The notes beneath the pieces are model-generated. The model had not been told where the DNA came from, did no database searches, and saw only the letters and a list, made by a program, of their open reading frames with translations. Shown one piece after another: positions 50,808-53,529 of a DNA stretch of 53,529 bases (its first letter is position 1; the number at the start of each line of letters is the position of its first letter). Made by a program: the position numbers and the translations under genes. The DNA comes from Candidatus Sulfopaludibacter sp. SbA3 (GTDB lineage: Bacteria > Acidobacteriota > Terriglobia > 20CM-2-55-15): NCBI GenBank assembly GCA_945865815.1, contig CAMBFR010000014.1:1-53529 (forward strand), in the 5' to 3' direction.

Positions 50808-52931
50808 ATGTTGCACCGCACGGCCTTTTACCTATGCGTGTCGACGATCGCTATCGCGGCCCTTTTGAGTTTCCAACCAACGCGAACACAGGCGCAACAG
50901 AATGCCGCCGTGGCAGGGAGCGATCTCAGCGGTGTCGTTACGGGACCGAGCGGTCCGGAGGCCGGAGTGTGGGTGATTGCGGAAACCACGGATCTTCCGA
51001 CGCAATTCGCAAAGATCGTCGTTACAGACGATCGAGGGCGTTATGTGATTCCCGAGCTTCCCAAAGCGAACTACAACGTCTGGGTGCGCGGCTACGGGCT
51101 CGTCGACTCGCCCAAAGTCCAAACCGCGCCGGGAAACACTCTCAACCTGCGGGCAGTGGCTGCGCCTTCGGCTGCGGCGGCTGCGGAATACTATCCGCCG
51201 GTCTACTGGTTTTCGATGTTGAGGGTGCCGTCCAAAAGCGAGTTCCCCTTGCCGAAGATCAAAAGCCAGGGCGAATGGCTGAACATCGTGAAGAGCGGCG
51301 CCTGCCAGTCGTGCCACCCGCTCGGTACGCCGGGAATGCGCACGCTTCGCCCGGAGCTCGGCGTATTCCCGAACTCGATTGAAGCGTGGCGAAAGCGTCT
51401 TCAGGCCGGCAGTTCGATGAATCTCATGGCGCGCGACATCACGCGGCTCGACACCGAAATCGCGCTGAAGCATTTCGCAGACTGGACGGACCGCATCGCC
51501 ACCGGCGAGTTGCCGTTCGCCAAACCCAGCCGTCCTCAAGGCATCGAGCGCAACGTCGTGATTTCGATGTGGGACTGGGGCAAGCCGACTTCCTATCTGC
51601 ACGACGCCGTCGCAACGGATCGCCGTAATCCGCGAGTGAACGCCAACGGCAAAATCTACGGTTCGCCCGAAGACAGCACGGATTTCGTCCCGGTCCTCGA
51701 CCCCCGGACGAACACCGCGAGCGAAGTGAAGCATCCGGTCCGCGATCCGAACACTCCGAACGTGAAGAGCAACCCGATAGGACCGTCGCCCTTCTGGGGA
51801 CCTGAGCCGATCTGGGATAACCAGACGATCAATCACAATCCGATGTTCGACGAGAGAGGCAGAGTCTGGTTCACGCCGCGCATTCGCATTCCCGCAAATC
51901 CGGACTTCTGCAAGGAAGGCTCGGATCACCCCTCGGCAAAGGCGTTCCCGATCGCGGAATCCGGCCGGCATCTCTCGATGTACGATCCGGCAACCGGAAA
52001 ATTCACGCTGATCTCCACGTGCTTCCCGACGCATCATCTGAACTTTGCCGCGGACGCGAATCAAACTTTGTGGACAAGCGCGGGCGTGGTCGGCCCCGGG
52101 GTTATCGGCTGGTTGAACAGGAAGATGTTCGAGGAGACCGGCGATGAGGTGAAATCGCAGGGATGGACGCCGTTCATCCTCGACACCAATGGCAACGGCA
52201 GGCGCGATGCATACGTGGAACCCGATCAGCCGGTCGACCGCGCAAAAGACAAGCGGGTTCTCGTTAATACTTACGCGGTTGCCGTGAATCCGTCGGACGG
52301 CTCCGTCTGGGGAACCGTGCTGGGATATCCGGGTTCCATCGTTCGAGTCGTGCCCGGCGCCGATCCGACACACACGGCGCTCACGGAAATCTACGAGCCG
52401 CCGCTTCCAGGCTTCGGACCACGCGGCGGAGACATTGGCCGCGACGGCGTGTATTGGGTATCGTTGGCGAGCGGGCACCTGGCAAGCTTCGATCGGCGCA
52501 AATGCAAGGTCCGTAATGGACCCACCGCAACAGGCCGGCACTGCGCCGAGGGCTGGACGTTTTACCAGCTACCCGGACCTCAATTGAAAGACGTGCCCGA
52601 TGCCGGGAGCGCGGAGGCGAGCTACTACACCTGGGTGGATTGGTACGACACATTCGGCCTCGGCCGCAACGTTCCGATCGCCATGGGCAACCTCAACAGC
52701 TCGATACTTGCTCTCGTCGACGGCAAGCTCATCAACTTCACGGTCCCCTACCCGATGGGCTTCTTCGCCAAGAATGTCGATGGACGCATCGATGATCCGA
52801 ACGCGGGCTGGAAAGGCAAGGCCTTGTGGTCGACCTACGGCAGCAGAACCAATTTCCACCTCGAAGGCGGAATAGCGAACCGGGCAAGGGCGGTTAAGAT
52901 TCAACTGCGTCCAAATCCGCTCGCACGGTGA
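50808..52931 (+). CDS. exported regulatory-domain, c-haem and beta-propeller-like protein
   Basis: AGGAG lies just before the ATG. The 707-residue product has a signal peptide (LCVSTIAIAALLSF, ending near TQAQQ), a carboxypeptidase-regulatory-like domain (LSGVVTGPSGPEAGVWVIAE to the VWVRGYGLVDSP segment), one c-type haem motif CQSCHP near residue 165 and then about 450 residues with repeated W-rich, G-rich blades (DERGRVWFTPRIRI, DANQTLWTSAGVVG, GDIGRDGVYWVSLASG) resembling SMP-30/streptogramin-lyase propellers. It probably acts in the periplasm as a haem-bearing lyase-like or binding protein; no activity can be read off. A family A palindrome starts 2 bp after its stop. Confidence 0.82.
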   Translation: MLHRTAFYLCVSTIAIAALLSFQPTRTQAQQNAAVAGSDLSGVVTGPSGPEAGVWVIAETTDLPTQFAKIVVTDDRGRYVIPELPKANYNVWVRGYGLVDSPKVQTAPGNTLNLRAVAAPSAAAAAEYYPPVYWFSMLRVPSKSEFPLPKIKSQGEWLNIVKSGACQSCHPLGTPGMRTLRPELGVFPNSIEAWRKRLQAGSSMNLMARDITRLDTEIALKHFADWTDRIATGELPFAKPSRPQGIERNVVISMWDWGKPTSYLHDAVATDRRNPRVNANGKIYGSPEDSTDFVPVLDPRTNTASEVKHPVRDPNTPNVKSNPIGPSPFWGPEPIWDNQTINHNPMFDERGRVWFTPRIRIPANPDFCKEGSDHPSAKAFPIAESGRHLSMYDPATGKFTLISTCFPTHHLNFAADANQTLWTSAGVVGPGVIGWLNRKMFEETGDEVKSQGWTPFILDTNGNGRRDAYVEPDQPVDRAKDKRVLVNTYAVAVNPSDGSVWGTVLGYPGSIVRVVPGADPTHTALTEIYEPPLPGFGPRGGDIGRDGVYWVSLASGHLASFDRRKCKVRNGPTATGRHCAEGWTFYQLPGPQLKDVPDAGSAEASYYTWVDWYDTFGLGRNVPIAMGNLNSSILALVDGKLINFTVPYPMGFFAKNVDGRIDDPNAGWKGKALWSTYGSRTNFHLEGGIANRARAVKIQLRPNPLAR

Positions 52932-52932
52932 A

Positions 52933-53012
52933 AATAATTCGGGGTCTGACGGGTGAATTCCCACTTTCCTGGAAGAAAATGGGAATTCACCCGTCAGACC
53001 CCGAATTATTTC
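52933..53012. repeat. palindrome family A, copy 5, at the Doc gene end
   Basis: Perfect 32-bp inverted repeat (52933-52964 and 52981-53012) with a 16-bp loop. Outer ends ATTCGGGGTCTGAC belong to the family, while the inner GGGTGAATTCCCA is unique to this copy. The Doc toxin gene ends inside the right arm. Confidence 0.9.
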
Positions 53013-53391
53013 GAATCCAATCGGCAAGCTGTTCTTCGGAAAGCTGACCTCCTGCAAGTTTCAGTATTTCGGTCACGACCTCAGAATCGGTGGCACCGAA
53101 GTCACATCCGTTGATTCCAAGAAACGTTACGACGGCAAGAAATCCGACTCGCTTGTTGCCATCGCAATAAGGGTGACCCGTCACAAGACCGAAGCCGTAA
53201 GCAGCAGCCAGGACGTTGAGGTCTCGCTCCTCCCCATAGACCCATTTGTTGCGGGCGCGTGCCAGCGCCGCCTCCAGAGCATTCTCGTCGCGGACTCCCG
53301 GCAGGCCGCCGTGTTCCTTGAGTTGTTCGATGTGAATGGAATCAATGACCAGCCGGCTCAACCACCGAGGCTCTTTACGGCGCGCTGGCAC
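52987..53391 (-). CDS. doc: Doc-type (Fic fold) toxin of a type II toxin-antitoxin pair
   Basis: A 134-residue Fic-fold protein with HPYCDGNKR, the Doc version of the HPFxxGN active site, preceded by YGFGLVTG. Doc toxins phosphorylate elongation factor Tu and so block translation. The start is GTG at 53391, 3 nt after the antitoxin stop, as usual for a toxin gene following its antitoxin. The final residues, NNSGSDG, and the stop codon are encoded by a family A palindrome, so the original C-terminus was probably replaced; the active site is untouched. The antitoxin is AbrB/MazE-like rather than Phd-like. Confidence 0.9.
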   Translation of the reverse strand: MPARRKEPRWLSRLVIDSIHIEQLKEHGGLPGVRDENALEAALARARNKWVYGEERDLNVLAAAYGFGLVTGHPYCDGNKRVGFLAVVTFLGINGCDFGATDSEVVTEILKLAGGQLSEEQLADWIRNNSGSDG

Positions 53392-53394
53392 GGA

Positions 53395-53529
53395 TCACTT
53401 TGCGAGTTCGCGAAGGGCGGAGCGGTACTTTTTTGCGGCCTTTGCCGCGGCTTTCAAGGCCTTCTCGGTTTCCGGGTCGTATGGCGTGAGGAGGATTCCC
53501 TGTTCGGTTTCGACGGCCAGGTCGCGATC
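53395..53529 (-). CDS. AbrB/MazE/SpoVT-type antitoxin, partial (5' end beyond window)
   Basis: Read from the minus strand, the frame ending at 53395 gives a C-terminal 44 residues with ETEQGILLTPYDPETEKAL and a final KKYRSALRELAK. This C-terminus is typical of AbrB-fold antitoxins paired with Doc-like toxins. The DNA-binding N-terminal half lies outside the window. It ends 3 nt before the GTG of the toxin, so both are in one operon that the antitoxin would autoregulate. Confidence 0.8.
   Translation of the reverse strand, partial: DRDLAVETEQGILLTPYDPETEKALKAAAKAAKKYRSALRELAK

Noticed and set aside
50832-52541. 569-residue antisense open frame
   Set aside because: Arg-rich shadow of the exported haem/propeller protein; no start signal and no motifs.
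1-53529. tRNA, rRNA, CRISPR or riboswitch
   Set aside because: No cloverleaf with a TTC-type T arm, no regularly spaced direct repeats and no known aptamer core were recognised by eye; the palindromes are single inverted repeats, not arrays.

Overview
The window looks like a chromosomal stretch from a G+C-rich, Gram-negative soil-type bacterium, most likely an Acidobacteriota (Vicinamibacteria-like). This is an inference from gene content: a large carboxypeptidase-regulatory/TonB-receptor-like outer-membrane protein, a CBM9-DUF5916 barrel protein, two DUF6152 and two DUF4159 proteins, a tannase-family esterase, many secreted c-type haem or metallo-beta-lactamase-fold proteins, and a Tat-exported molybdenum hydroxylase. 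No rRNA, tRNA, CRISPR array, prophage or intact insertion sequence was seen.

Layout. 1-12 kb: a truncated metalloprotease, a lytic transglycosylase, an MBL hydrolase, a DUF6152 protein, an Lhr-type helicase, an atypical SDR, a small unknown protein, a secreted lectin-like protein, and a DUF4159 protein followed closely by an inositol-monophosphatase-like protein with missing metal ligands. 12-17.6 kb: a minus-strand operon encoding a periplasmic aldehyde/xanthine-oxidase-type enzyme (FeS with Tat signal, then Mo, then FAD) coupled to an M28 peptidase. 17.7-34 kb: mainly exported proteins (DUF5916 barrel, a CxxCH protein, a serine hydrolase, two MBL proteins, a signal-peptide-bearing methyltransferase, a cytochrome c, a TonB-receptor-like protein, a tannase, an alpha/beta hydrolase, a second DUF4159). 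35-43 kb: a surface-glycan island with a CgeB-like glycosyltransferase, an asparagine-synthase-like amidotransferase, two nucleotide-sugar epimerases (one with a four-cysteine insertion) and a GT2-like protein. 43-50.7 kb: a metallopeptidase with DUF6152, asnS, an aldo/keto reductase coupled to a tRNA-dihydrouridine synthase, a pseudouridine synthase, and a membrane patatin coupled to a 2-keto-4-pentenoate hydratase-like protein. 50.8 kb to the end: a regulatory-domain/haem/propeller-like secreted protein and a Doc toxin with an AbrB/MazE-type antitoxin cut by the window edge.

The most unusual property of the window is its load of intergenic palindromes. At least six unrelated families of long inverted repeats are present (arms 13-45 bp, several perfect), with no transposase. 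Several do not merely sit between genes: one forms the 5' coding end of the M28 peptidase, one supplies the last codons and stop of the Doc toxin, one supplies the end of the dihydrouridine synthase, one ends at the ribosome-binding site of the pseudouridine synthase, and one lies directly against a GNAT start codon. A second theme is genes without a Shine-Dalgarno sequence but with a TANNNT-like hexamer 6-9 nt before the start codon, which suggests leaderless transcripts. A third theme is enzyme-family members with substituted catalytic or metal-binding residues (IMPase-like, SDR, MBL).
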